64,000 nucleotides of DNA from Strobilurus pachycystidiatus. Lineage: Eukaryota; Basidiomycota; Agaricomycetes; Agaricales; Physalacriaceae. The stretch lies in the NCBI GenBank assembly GCA_019915135.1, contig JAHLMK010000001.1:3100001-3164000 (forward strand). Direction: 5' to 3'. Positions within the stretch are counted from its first letter, which is position 1; every line of letters starts with the position of its first letter. Under the pieces are notes generated by a model. The model saw only the letters and a list, made by a program, of their open reading frames with translations. It did no database searches and was not told the origin of the DNA. The position numbers were made by a program, and so were the translations under genes. Shown here piece after piece: positions 45,393 through 55,921 of the stretch.

Positions 45393-47148
45393 CTATGCCT
45401 TGACCTTTTTCTCTTTCTTTTCCTTCTTTTCCTTCTTCTCCTTTTTCTCCTTCTTGGGTGCGTCGTCGCCCTAAGGACTCATCAGCAGAGTTCGCACACA
45501 TTCGAAAAGATAGACTCACCGCCTCGGCAGCCGCTGCTTTCGCCTTGGCTTTCTCCGCCTTCTTCAAAGCCTTCTTCTCCTCCTTCGAAAGTTTCACCTT
45601 CTTTGGAGAGGGCTCATCATCTTCATCGACATCCATAGCGTCACTCTTCCTCTTCTTATCTTTCTTCTCCTTCTTTTTCTTCGGCGTCACCTCGAGCGTA
45701 GTCAACTCCTTCATCGCAACGTCGCCGTCATCATCCTCATCATCATCCTCCATTGCAAGGTCGTTGATAACCTTGCGGATGGCGTCGGCGTTCTTCGAGG
45801 GTGGCGCGCCGGTCTCGAAGAAGTTGAGGCGCTCCTCGACTTGTCCGCGTAGCGCCTCACCAAACTTGGGTGTAGGGTTGTCGGAATAGCAATCGATACG
45901 AGATGCAATGGAGCATTTGTTGGCGAGGAAACGGGAAATACGGCCCTTGTACTTGGGACCAGCGCGGCCAATGAAAGTAGAGTGGTAGATCAAACCGTAC
46001 TGAAGATCGACGATTAATGCGCTGGAAAAGCAAGTAATGAAACAGAGCTTGCCTTCGGGGTGTTGCCCTTGGTCTTGAGAGCACGGAAAAGAGCCTTCTC
46101 TGCGCCAAGGATTTGGACAGTAGATGCAGGGTACTTGCTGAGGTTCGTCAAGCTACCGGCATGGCTGATGAGACGGGCACCAATCCTGTCGCCGAGGAGA
46201 GCGGTCAAGCTGGGCGCCACCAGGTTCATCTTCTCCGACAGGTACGTTATTAGCGATTTACGGTACTCGCTCAGCGACACTACGCGGATAGCAAAGGTGG
46301 AGATGTTGAGCATGTCAATCTCTGATAGTGATGCACCCATTGAGCCACGAGCAGCGTCCAGGATGTTCTGAGCGACGATAGAGTCGTCGCCGATGATGGC
46401 CTCCATCTCAGGAAGCTTCTCCTCGCTGAGCGTCTCCTTGTCGCCGATGAACTGAACGAGCTTGGCGTATTGGTGGTTGTCGGGGACGAGCTTGACGAGC
46501 TCTGGGAAGTGGTATCCATACCATTCACGAATGCGCATGGAAAAGAGATTGACGTCCTTGTCGAGCTGGTCAAGCAGGGCAATAGCCTGGATGATCATGT
46601 TGTCGTGACGGTTGACGTTGAACTTTAGCTTGGCGCGAGAGTAAGAGTGACCCAGGCCGAGTTGCGACTTGGCGAAGTCGGTGTCGGTCAGGCCCTTGAC
46701 GAGTTTGGGTGCATGTAGACGGATGCCGCGAAGGATTTCGAGAGCATTGGCAGATGCGTCGCAAGGGATTTTGACTTCCTCTGATATGGAGTGGGCAAGG
46801 GTAGCGTCAGAGACGGCGAGGAGGACCGTGGATTTCTTGGAAGGCTTGGACAAGCATAGCTCGAGCAGGTCCTTCAAAGAGTCGTTGACAATGCCTAGCG
46901 CAAGTTTAGCATAGAGTCAGCACTGAAAAGCTTTGCACACCTTCAGACACGTCGTTGGCGTTCTCTAAAGCGTGGCCAGCACTTTTGAATGGCGAAAAGG
47001 ACACCAGCGACACCATTTTCTGGAATTTGGCATAGTCGCTGATTGAAGCCTGCGCTGCTGGCGTCTGCGCGGCGATTTGCTCGGAGAGCTCGACCTTGAA
47101 GATGCCATAGCCCGAGGCAGTCTCCAGGAGGGCGTGCGTGATTCCCAT
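45393..47148 (-). CDS. NOP56: NOP56 (SIK1), box C/D snoRNP core protein, 535 aa
   Basis: Four exons (47148-46941, 46894-46053, 45999-45520, 45470-45393) give 535 residues. Features in order are NOP5NT ([26 protein letters not shown]), the NOSIC/coiled-coil region ([51 protein letters not shown]), and the Nop domain ([48 protein letters not shown]). A Lys/Glu-rich tail closes the protein ([12 protein letters not shown]). NOP56 pairs with NOP58 on fibrillarin snoRNPs that 2'-O-methylate rRNA in the nucleolus. The intron at 46000-46052 uses a GC donor (CCGAAG/GCAAGC), needed to read [12 protein letters not shown]. It shares a 151-bp divergent promoter with the SNW-domain gene. Confidence 0.93.
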
Positions 47149-47299
47149 CGTCGGCGTCGTGAGCCTCGTCGAGCAGAGATGGGTTTTTTGAAAGTCCGAC
47201 TAGGAAAAAAGGAAAACGTCGGTCCGCACCGCCGGTGGACCCGGGTCAAACAAATACGACACAGGCAGCACAGCCAGCCCCTCTTCGTCTTGATCATCC
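47149..47299. promoter_or_regulatory. Divergent promoter NOP56 / SNW1
   Basis: Only 151 bp separate the two start codons, so both genes must share promoter DNA. A ribosome-biogenesis gene and a spliceosome gene may be co-regulated. No TATA box is evident. Confidence 0.6.
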
Positions 47300-49274
47300 A
47301 TGGCTGCTCTCGCTGCGTGAGTCCCTCCCTTCACTTCACGAGCCAATCTTACTGGGAAATAGTCTCTTACCTACACCGCTGCACTCCTCGGCTGTCTCTG
47401 ATGATGAGGACAACGTGCCAACCGTCTCAAAGCCCCAACAACAGGTCATAAGCACGCGCATAACCATTCCTCCCTACGGCCAGCGTTCCGGTTGGAGACC
47501 AACGCGACCAGAAGATTACGGTCCGTACAAAAGACCTCCCAAGCTGTCTCTGAGCTTATCTCTTGCCAGGCGATGGAGGTTCATATCCCGAATGCCATGT
47601 CGCTCAGTATCCACTGGAGATGGGTCGCAAGAAGGTGCGTGGCTGACCAGCGCGCTTCCAGCCTTTAGTACTCATTGAATCTCAAGGCTTCATCTGGAAA
47701 CACTCTCGCATTGCAAGTCGACGCTGAAGGCAATGTTCGCTACGACGCCATCGCCCGCCAAGGTCAACGACCGGACAAAATCATTCAGTCCCAATTCAAG
47801 GATCTCGTTCCTCTACACCATCGAAAGGACCTTGATGACTCTGAACGCTTAATGGACCGTCCTTCCGAGGACGAAGTTCTCAGCACGACTGAAAAGACAC
47901 GCGCCGCCCTCGAAAAGATCACCAACGGCAAAATCAAAGCTGCACAGCCAAAGAACGTCCCCGACAGCCAGGGCAAATCGTCTTTCATACGGTATACTCC
48001 CGGCCAGCAGAATGGACAGGGCCTTCAGCAGCGAATCATCAAAATGTCGGAGGTCGTCGAAGACCCTTTGGAGCCGCCTAGATTCAAGCACAAAAAGATT
48101 CCGCGCGGACCTCCAAGTCCTCCACCTCCTGTCTTGCGCAGCCCCCCACGGAAAGCCACTGCAGCAGAGCAGAAGGAGTGGATGATTCCTCCGTGTATAT
48201 CCAACTGGAAGAACAACAAGGGTTTCACCATCCCTCTCGACAAGCGCTTGGCTGCCGATGGGCGAGGTCTCCAAGATGTATGGCTATTTTATGTCTGTCA
48301 GTGAATACAGTCTAATCAATACCCCAGGTTCACATCAACGACAACTTCGCCAAGTTCTCCGAAGCATTGTTTGTGGCTGACCGTCATGCACGAGAGGAAG
48401 TCCGGCAACGCTCTCTCATGCAGCAGAAACTTCAACAGAAGGAGAAGGCTTCCAAAGAAGAGAACCTTCGCATGATGGCTCAGCGAGCTCGGGAGGAACG
48501 TGGCGGAATCTCATCCAAACCGACGGCGCAGGCTCAAGCAGCCATGAAATCGTCTTTGGCAGCCTATGGAAGCGACTCTGACAGTGATTCCGACTCGGAT
48601 GATAGTGCCGAAGATGAAGAGGCGAGGAAGATTCGTGACGATATGAGGGCCGAGAAGCGTCGGGAGCGGGAACGGGAACTGAGGATGAACAACATGGGGC
48701 AGGAACAGCGGGCGAAGCAGCTCGCCCGGCAGCAGAACCGCGACATATCAGAGAAGGTCGCTCTGGGTCTCGCGAAACCTACGCTCTCGAAAGAGTCCAT
48801 GTTGGACTCACGGTTGTTCAACCAGGAGTCCTTGTCAGGCAACTTTGCCGACGAGGATTCGTACAACTTGTACGACAAGCCCTTGTTCCATGGCTCCACG
48901 GCCGCTGCCGCGATATACAAAGCGCGCGGAAATATTACGGAGGGTAACGACGAGTCGTTTGGTGCTGGAACGGAAGAGGGAATAGGCAAGGCTCTGGACA
49001 ATGACCGGTTTGGTCTTGGGCAGGTCAAGGTTGGCTTTGAGGGCGCCAGCGATCAGGAAGTGCGGGAAGGGCCTGTGCAGTTCGAGAAGGACACGGGGGA
49101 TGTCTTCGGTCTTAACCAGTTCTTGGATGAGGCGAAGACAGGAAAGAAGCGAGGGTTGGATACCGAAGCGTGAGTGACGGTGCCCTTTCTGTTCTTTCCC
49201 AATAATGACATTCTTACTACAGTGGCGGATCGAGAAAGAGGCAGCAGCTTGAGAGGGCGTCCGAGAGGGAGTAA
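47300..49274 (+). CDS. SNW-domain splicing factor (SNW1/SKIP, Prp45), 574 aa
   Basis: Six exons (47300-47316, 47363-47520, 47570-47634, 47687-48277, 48328-49169, 49223-49274) give 574 residues. The SNW/SKIP domain is plain: IPPYGQRSGWRPTRPEDYGD, FPECHVAQYP-like text (here YPECHVAQYPLEMGRKK), QVDAEGNVRYDAIARQGQ, IPPCISNWKNNKGFTIPLDK, RLAADGRGLQDVHINDNFAK, FSEALFVADRHAREEVRQR. The C-terminal half is charged and helical. Prp45/SKIP is a scaffold protein of the activated spliceosome. The 5' end is a 17-nt exon in a divergent arrangement with NOP56. Confidence 0.92.
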
Positions 49275-49298
49275 GCTCGGTCATGGTTGCATCGTCGG

Positions 49299-49368
49299 TT
49301 TTGGTTGTACTTTTGTAAGTTATTCAATGATACACATTTAATCACGCTACACATTCGAGAGATGCATT
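49299..49368. repeat. 70-bp direct repeat copy 1 (downstream of SNW1)
   Basis: It shares the words TTTTGTAAGTTATTCA, CTACACATTCG(A/G)GAGATGCATT and similar spacing with 52,904-52,973, about 75% identical by eye, in the same orientation. The two copies flank the GMC oxidase gene. Confidence 0.6.
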
Positions 49369-49442
49369 GAGATACTTTGTACACAACTTGTAATTTATTT
49401 CTCACAAGCCGACATCAGTTGACTTGGAACCACTACAACAAC

Positions 49443-51846
49443 TTAGACACCTTCGATCCCTAATTCCTCTGCGATGATAAGAGCGGCCTTCTCTCCGATG
49501 ACGATCGCAGCAGAGTTAGTGTTCTGGAGGGAAATATCAGCGTATGAAGCAAACCAGAAGTGAATGATGACACACTGAGTGAACATTGGATGGGGCGATG
49601 GACAAGTCAACGACTTTCAGCCCATTGATGCCATAAACATTCAACTTGCTGTCAACGACTCCACCTTGTGCTAAGGGCTTCATGGCACAGGTTCCAAGCT
49701 ACACATAGCACGTTGTTAAGCGTCTGGGTGCTCCTTTGTTTTGACTTACCGAGTGCCAACTCGTTCCAACTGCGATCGACCTATCAGCGAGAGAAACGTC
49801 GCAACATCTCAGCAAAATTGACGTACCCAACTGTCTGATATTCTGGTCGATAGCCGCATCGTCCTCTGCCGAATATATAATCTTCGGTGCATCCACGGGA
49901 ACGGGACCTTTGTCTATGAGCGCAGCAGAACTATCGGCAGCGAACTGGGGGTGGGCGGGTGTGAGAGCGCCTCGGTACGCTGGCAGACGCCTAATCAGCT
50001 CGCGCCCTTTCTTGTAGCCCCATCGAAGAGCAGCAACGTCAACGGATCTAGTGCGTCAAGCTCAACTTGTGAGATGCCATAGAAGGGACCAGACAGACTT
50101 CGTAAGGAAACCGGACGAGAAATCAGGAGGAGCGTATGGGTCCTCAGACGAGATGTGCAGACTCCCTCGAGATTCGGGATACCCCTGTACAACCATTAGA
50201 AAGATGAAGTATGATCTAGCGTAAAAGCGTACCAAAAACATGGCACTACAAACATAGTTTATAGGAGGAAGGTTAGTTTGATCGCGTGGAAGGCTACAGG
50301 AATCTCAGAGCTAAATCTAACGATGATCACGAAAGCATACCCTGAAGTTGCACACAACCAGAGGAGTGGCTTGTCGGGCTTGCTTGCGAAGGACTTGTTG
50401 AAGTATCCGACGAACTCAGATCCCATGTCATCCAGCTCCTCGGGTAAAGGTCGCATCTTGATCACTCCATCGAGAGCGCTATACAACGAGCGTAAGCATA
50501 GGGTGATGATATGCCAAGGCGTCACTCACTTTCCGCTGAGACGACCACTACCGTTTTCCTGCCATTGCTGGGCCAGTTTCGCACAAGTCTCGGGATCGGC
50601 GCGAAAGATGGGGTCGAACGTCTCAATGGCCGGGTCCGCGATGTATGGCGCCGAGTATAGCAAGTGATCTGTCAACTCATTCTTAAGCCAGAATGCAGAT
50701 ATAAGGCATGGAGAGCCACTTGCCTTGATAGTTGGCACCCACCCCAGCAAGTTCCGCAAGGACCGGGATACAGGATTTTTCCAACACTTCCGCGCTACCG
50801 ATGCCAGAGCGCTCAAGGATCAACGGCGATCCCATCGTACCGGCAGCGACAACCACCAGCTTCTTCGCCTGAACAGTCTGCACATCCTGCGGTGCTGATG
50901 GGTACACACGCTTGTCGAAGAGATACTCTACACCGGTCGCCTGGCTATCCCTGTTGCGACTGAATGAGAAGCCTGATAAACAGTGTAGTCGGCCCAAACG
51001 TACTCAATGGTAACGCGCTTGACCAAGCATCCGTCGAAGACCCAAAGATTTTTGAGGCCCTTGTTATATACATAGTGATGCGCCACATCAGAGCGATGGC
51101 CGTCACTTGAGATCCATTTGGGCATGTCCTGTCATGGTGAGGCGGGAGTTCGGCGCGAAGGGCGAGAAAAGAGACTCACGAAGAAGACATTGACTGACGC
51201 CTCGTCAAAACTGTTCCCTTCATTGGCAAGAGGGCGATTCTTCTCGAACTTGGGACCGATGTCCAAAAACTGCCTGCTGATTTCCGTCAAAGCCCCGAGC
51301 CCACCAAACGAAACCTTCAGAGGTCCATCGCGTCCATGTGTCGCATTGTCAGGGTCTATCTCGTAAGTTTCTAACTGGAGAGCGCAACACAGTGAGTCCT
51401 CTGTGGAAAGCATCCTTGCAACAAAGTCATAAGCGACTAACCTTCCGGAAAAGGGGAAGGAGATCCTTGGACGACCAACCGGGGTTTCCAAATTCACTCC
51501 AAGCGTCAAGATCCGAGGTAGCCGGACGATTGTAGAGCATGAAGTTGACTGACGATCCTCCCCCAACGCAGCGCCCGGAGGGAACGATGGCAGAGCGCCC
51601 GGCCAAGTACCCCGACGGCTGGGAGACATAAAACTGCATGGTCTTGCTGTCTGGCGCAAGATGACTGAGGTACTGGCCCGGCTGGATATGCTCAAGTTTG
51701 CCCTCGGTGGAGGGACCACTCTCCAAAACTAGGATGCGCAGGCCAGGAGCAGCCGATGCGAGTCGGCTCGCGGTAACGCATGCAGCAGTCCCACCACCTG
51801 CGAAGACAATATCGTATTCCGCGTCGATGTCGTGAGGGAGAGACAT
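49443..51846 (-). CDS. GMC oxidoreductase, alcohol-oxidase-like
   Basis: About ten exons starting MSLPHDIDAEYDIVFAGGG. The FAD-binding Rossmann motif (GGGTAACVTASRLA), the FAD-stabilising GRCVGGGSSVNFMLYNRPA, the ATGVEY region, AAGTMGSPLILERSGIG, the NYQDHL motif and the catalytic-side WHSLGTCAMKP are all present. The final NTNSAAIVIGEKAALIIAEE carries the Asn typical of alcohol/methanol oxidases, not a second His. Such enzymes oxidise primary alcohols with release of H2O2. No signal peptide or clear peroxisomal SKL end is seen (ends GIEGV). One intron (50669-50723) has a GC donor. The junction near 50,960-50,990 does not splice cleanly (only 31 nt and a frame mismatch), so an error or a lesion may lie there. 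Confidence 0.8.
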
Positions 51847-52951
51847 GGGGGGAGTGTGCTAGATAGGGAGATAGAGAGCCGCGCTTAAATGCGACGACGT
51901 GTGGGATGGCGCGTGAGAAACTGTCCAACAACTAACAAGCTCGGCAAGGGGGAAACTGGAGGCCGTCGTCCTGTTGAATACTTGATAAGTCGCAGGACGA
52001 GCCAATTTGGGAATCCAACACGCTACGGCAAAGCGGGAAGATGCCATCATCCTACATAATGACTCGGAATACTTGAAGTTGATGAGCGGAGCGAAGCGAA
52101 TTGAGGATCATCACATGATACTTCTGGCAGACGCGTCCGAAAGCGGAGTCACAGTTTGTACCTGGTTTGTACCTGGCATGTCTGGGCGTTCTCTGAGCTC
52201 TCCTCCTTGTCATCAGTGCGCGCCTTGGCTCAATCTATTGCTTGTACATGCTGTCTCCTCTGGAATAATAATGTCGAAACCCAGAGCGCTGACGGTCGAA
52301 CGTCCGGTAGTCACTTCAATGAACGGCTGGGGTTACCAGGACCTTCCACACTCGCCTGATACCATCTGCACATTCTTGCAGACTGTTATATCACCTTGAT
52401 AAACAATCGAAGCTCGGCATTCTCAGCTCGCCTGCCAATGAGGAATAAGGTGCAATGTGCTATGCATCTCTTCTTGATGCATCTTTTCTCCAAGCCTTCC
52501 TCATTCAGGCTATTCAAGTTCTGTGATGGGAGACCTCGTACTGTGATGTATACTCGCGTAACGAACCGGCTCAGCGTCTATTCTGACGCGACGAGAATCA
52601 GCCTCGAGAAGACAAGACCCAAGTGGTCTGACCTCGACGTGAATAAATAATACGCCCCTGCCGGTCTCTGCTTCAGCGTCAACGCCGCCTCCCTGTCATA
52701 TCAGAACCTCGCGGTGTACAGATACCAAGAACGACAAATGTGGTGATCCAGAATTTATACACATCCTGACTTTGCGAGTGCAGTGTGCACTTCACACCGT
52801 CTACCCCCAGAACGAAGAAAACCAACAGCGAGGGCTCGTATTCGTCGAAGACAACCCCTCGGAAAAGTGGCGATGAATGCCTGAGCCCGATGTCAACAAT
52901 GATGTTTTGTTTGTATTTTGTAAGTTATTCATTTATTGACGATTGATGACA
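51847..52951. other. 1.1-kb intergenic region
   Basis: No coding exon is supported; a + strand ORF at 52,007-52,399 lacks protein-like character. Its right end is the second copy of the 70-bp direct repeat. Confidence 0.45.
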
Positions 52952-52973
52952 CTACACATTCGGGAGATGCATT
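52904..52973. repeat. 70-bp direct repeat copy 2 (overlapping the TSEN54 stop)
   Basis: It matches 49,299-49,368. The last few codons of the TSEN54-like gene and its 3' flank lie inside this copy, suggesting that its present C-terminus was created or replaced by the duplicated segment. Confidence 0.6.
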
Positions 52974-54082
52974 TCGCATTCCTCGAAAGCGCCTTCCATA
53001 AATCTGAAGAACCCGACGTTGCCTGAGTCTACAACAGCGATAACGGCCGTCTTCTTCCCTGCGCGCAACGCCACAAACGGATTCCGCTTTGGGATCTGGG
53101 GCTTTGCCCACCAGGTGCTAGGACGGAGCCAGTTGAACTTGGGGGGAGGACGGGGAACGAGCGGGCGTTTGGGAGGCGGTATTTCGCTCGGCGGTGCGAT
53201 CTCGAAGAGGGTGTCGAGCTCTGCGAGGGATGGCATGGGAGTTGTGCGCGCGTTGATGACGACGATCTGCCACGGAGCAGGCGGTGGCGCCGACTTTTTG
53301 AACGGAGTGTTGGATGGGGGTTTGTACAGGTTGAAGAGTGGTGTGTAGGCGGAGGTTGGGGCGGGAGAAGGTAGTGATGGAATAGAGGTTGGTTTGAGTC
53401 GTATGGATCGGAAGAGCGACGCGTAGGAAGGTAGGAACGGCGCAAGGAGTGACTTGAGTAGCCATGTTACACGGTCGAGAATGGATGGACCGGGAGGAAG
53501 TATAGACGGAGGGTACGGTGATGAGCTGGGATAGTCAGGAAAGGGTGGACTAAAGCGTGTAACGATGTAGCCCAGTCTTTTGAGATATGAATAGACTTGG
53601 TACGCCTCCAGAGGAATGTCCTGGCCAATCATGTCGGTGTATGCCTGCTGGACGCTCATCGCGCCCCCCTGCTTGGTGCACACCATCGATCCGCGCTCGA
53701 CGAGATACAGCGCCTCTTCTGGCAAAAGCCAATTTTTCCATCCCATTCCCGCAAAATGCACTCCTCGAGCTACAGACACCCGGGCGCGCCGTTCCGTAGG
53801 GTCCCATTCCCCGTAGCTCACAGCCTTGTTCGCGATAGACCGTGGCGCACGGAGGGCGTCAAACATGGCATCTCGAGCGCGCTGCAGGATGTGCGCTTGC
53901 AAAGAGGTTTCGGTCCCTTGCTCTCCAGTGGGTTCGTGCGATTTTTCACCGCGTTTTGGGATGACTGGACGAAATTTTGAAAGCTTTGTCCAGTCTGGAC
54001 GATCCTCTTCGCCGTCTGATTCATTGGCGTCGTCTTCCTGAGGCTGTGGCGCTGCAGTGGGTTTGAGCAGCTCGTCGTCCAT
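52952..54082 (-). CDS. tRNA-splicing endonuclease subunit Sen54-like, 376 aa
   Basis: An intronless frame of 376 residues. The conserved N-terminal Sen54 region is clear: DWTKLSKFRPVIPKRGEK, RARDAMFDALRAPRS, then HFAGMGWKNW followed by LLPEEALYLVERGSMVC, MSVQQAYTDMI and YQVYSYLKRLGYIVTRF. The Pro-rich middle and a C-terminal section (KRNPFVALRAGKKTAVIAVV, DSGNVGFFRFMEGAF) match the rest of the family. Sen54 is a structural subunit of the heterotetramer that cuts introns from pre-tRNA. The gene is divergent from CWC2 with about 216 bp between starts. Confidence 0.88.
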   Translation of the reverse strand: MDDELLKPTAAPQPQEDDANESDGEEDRPDWTKLSKFRPVIPKRGEKSHEPTGEQGTETSLQAHILQRARDAMFDALRAPRSIANKAVSYGEWDPTERRARVSVARGVHFAGMGWKNWLLPEEALYLVERGSMVCTKQGGAMSVQQAYTDMIGQDIPLEAYQVYSYLKRLGYIVTRFSPPFPDYPSSSPYPPSILPPGPSILDRVTWLLKSLLAPFLPSYASLFRSIRLKPTSIPSLPSPAPTSAYTPLFNLYKPPSNTPFKKSAPPPAPWQIVVINARTTPMPSLAELDTLFEIAPPSEIPPPKRPLVPRPPPKFNWLRPSTWWAKPQIPKRNPFVALRAGKKTAVIAVVDSGNVGFFRFMEGAFEECEMHLPNV

Positions 54083-54298
54083 GATGGTTTTGACTCAGAA
54101 TGCGAGTCAGAGATTGACGATCAACGTGAAAACAGAGCTGATAATTATCAACACCAGTTCACAGGTTTTAGGAGGTTTGTTACATTGAAATGGATCCAGA
54201 GTCAACAGAAAGACTAGAAGTCGTGGGCGCGGTTGTGCGGGTCGTGACTAGGAGGGCAATGATTAGGTAAGCTCCTATCTTGGCCTCTGCCCTCCATC
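54083..54298. promoter_or_regulatory. Divergent promoter TSEN54 / CWC2
   Basis: 216 bp lie between the starts of the tRNA-splicing endonuclease subunit and the pre-mRNA splicing factor. It is the third divergent RNA-processing pair in 15 kb. Confidence 0.55.
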
Positions 54299-55564
54299 AT
54301 GAACACCGAAACCCAGACGGTCGTTGCTGTGAAGCCGCCCAAGAAGCAGAAGAAGCTCACAAAGCCAGCCAGGAAACAGGTCAAGCCAGGCGAAGTTGAG
54401 CACAAAGAGACGCCTCAAACAGGAAAAGAATACAGTGCGTCCGTTCGTAGTTGGAATTGCTTTAGAAGGCGCTAACGACGGACAACAGATATCTGGTACA
54501 ACAAATGGGCTGGTGGCGACCGTGAAGACAGTTACTCCAAGTGCGTTCTCATTTCATTCGATTCGACGCCTTGCTGACAGCCTGAAGCAAAACCAAGTCC
54601 CAGACACGGGTCAATGTCAAAAAGGACTCTGGCCTCACGCGCGCAAACACAACCGGCATGAAATACACATGTCTCTTCTTTGCCCGCGGCTGCTGTCCGT
54701 ATGGCTGGGAATGCGAATATCTTCACTGCCTTCCGGATCCATCGAATGCGCTTCCGGATAGTGCCAAGGATTGCTTTGCGCGCGACAAGTTCGCAGACTA
54801 TCGTGACGACATGGGAGGTGTTGGAAGCTTCAACAGGCAGAACCGGACGCTATATGTGGGCCGTATAAAAGAGACTGGTGTTGGGCTGGAGACGGAGGAA
54901 GTGGTACGAAGGCATTTCAAGGAGTTCGGCGAAATCGAACGAGGTGAGTTTACAGCGTCTTCACTTTGTTGATATGGCTTGCTAACGCGAGGCACTAGAC
55001 GACTCTGAGACGACCTGGGCTGTCAAGGTTCTGCAGTACCGGAGCGTCGCCTTCGTCACGTATAAGTCCGAGCTGCATGCCCAATTCGCGAAAGAGGCTA
55101 TGGCATGTCAGTCCCTCGACAACGACGAAATTCTGAACGTTCGCTGGGCTACCGAGGACCCCAACCCGGTGTCGAAAGTGAACGAGAAGAGGCGATTGGA
55201 GGATATGGGCCAGGAAGTCATCCGTTCCAAGATGGACCCTCGGATTGTTGATGCTATGAGGACGATACGTGCTCTGGAGGACGGGGACACACTCGACGAT
55301 GATGGTTACATTGAGGCGGACGAGGAGGAGGATAGCGAAGAGCCAGAGCGAAAAAGGCAGCGGCTGGAAGCACCCCCACCGGCCGTCGAAGCGCCTCCTC
55401 AGCCCTCTGGTCTCTTGAATGCCGATACCCTTGAAGGACTCAAATATTTCTCGGAGATTAGACAGCGCAATGGGCAAGGTATCTCGCAACAACAAGCGCG
55501 TCCAGCCCCAACTTTGCCGGCTGGTCTGGGGCTTGCGGATTATGGGAGTGATGACGAAGAGTGA
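54299..55564 (+). CDS. CWC2: CWC2-like pre-mRNA splicing factor (CCCH zinc finger + RRM), 369 aa
   Basis: Four exons (54299-54434, 54489-54540, 54588-54943, 54999-55564) give 369 residues. The Torus/N-terminal region reads KEYNIWYNKWAGGDRED. The CCCH finger follows in KYTCLFFARGCC, PYGWECEYLHCLP (C-X7-C-X5-C-X3-H spacing). The RRM has RTLYVGRI (RNP2) and SVAFVTYKSELHAQFAKEAM (RNP1), then LNVRWATEDPNP. The acidic C-terminus ends LADYGSDDEE. Cwc2 belongs to the Prp19-associated complex and contacts U6 snRNA and the pre-mRNA in the active spliceosome. The CDS is complete. Confidence 0.92.
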
Positions 55565-55921
55565 TTCTGTAGCGTAGACTACCTGTTGTATCAATGCTCT
55601 ATGCATCTCCTACAGTGCTTTTCAAAGCCACCAAAGAAGCTGAATGACTTTTAGAAACATGCCTTTCAGTAAATCACAATGGCCGTCAAGGTGGCAGTGG
55701 CTCTTTGTTCCGAATCGGCAAAACGCGCCCGAAAGCACTGAGCAGACAAAGTTGGGATTACGTCAGTTGAACATGGTCTCCTCATGACTATCACTTTGAC
55801 TCTGAGCAACGCTCGGGCTTTGTTCTACTTCTTGCTTTTCCCTTCCCTTTATTCAAGAAGGGGTAAAGACGCGTCCCTATTTTCTCTTTGACCACCCTCA
55901 CAACCTATAAAGACCGACACT
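55565..55921. other. Intergenic region upstream of the checkpoint kinase
   Basis: No gene is seen. The last ~100 bp are pyrimidine-rich with a CTATAAAG box about 20 bp upstream of the ATG at 55,922, which probably belongs to the transcription start region. Confidence 0.4.
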
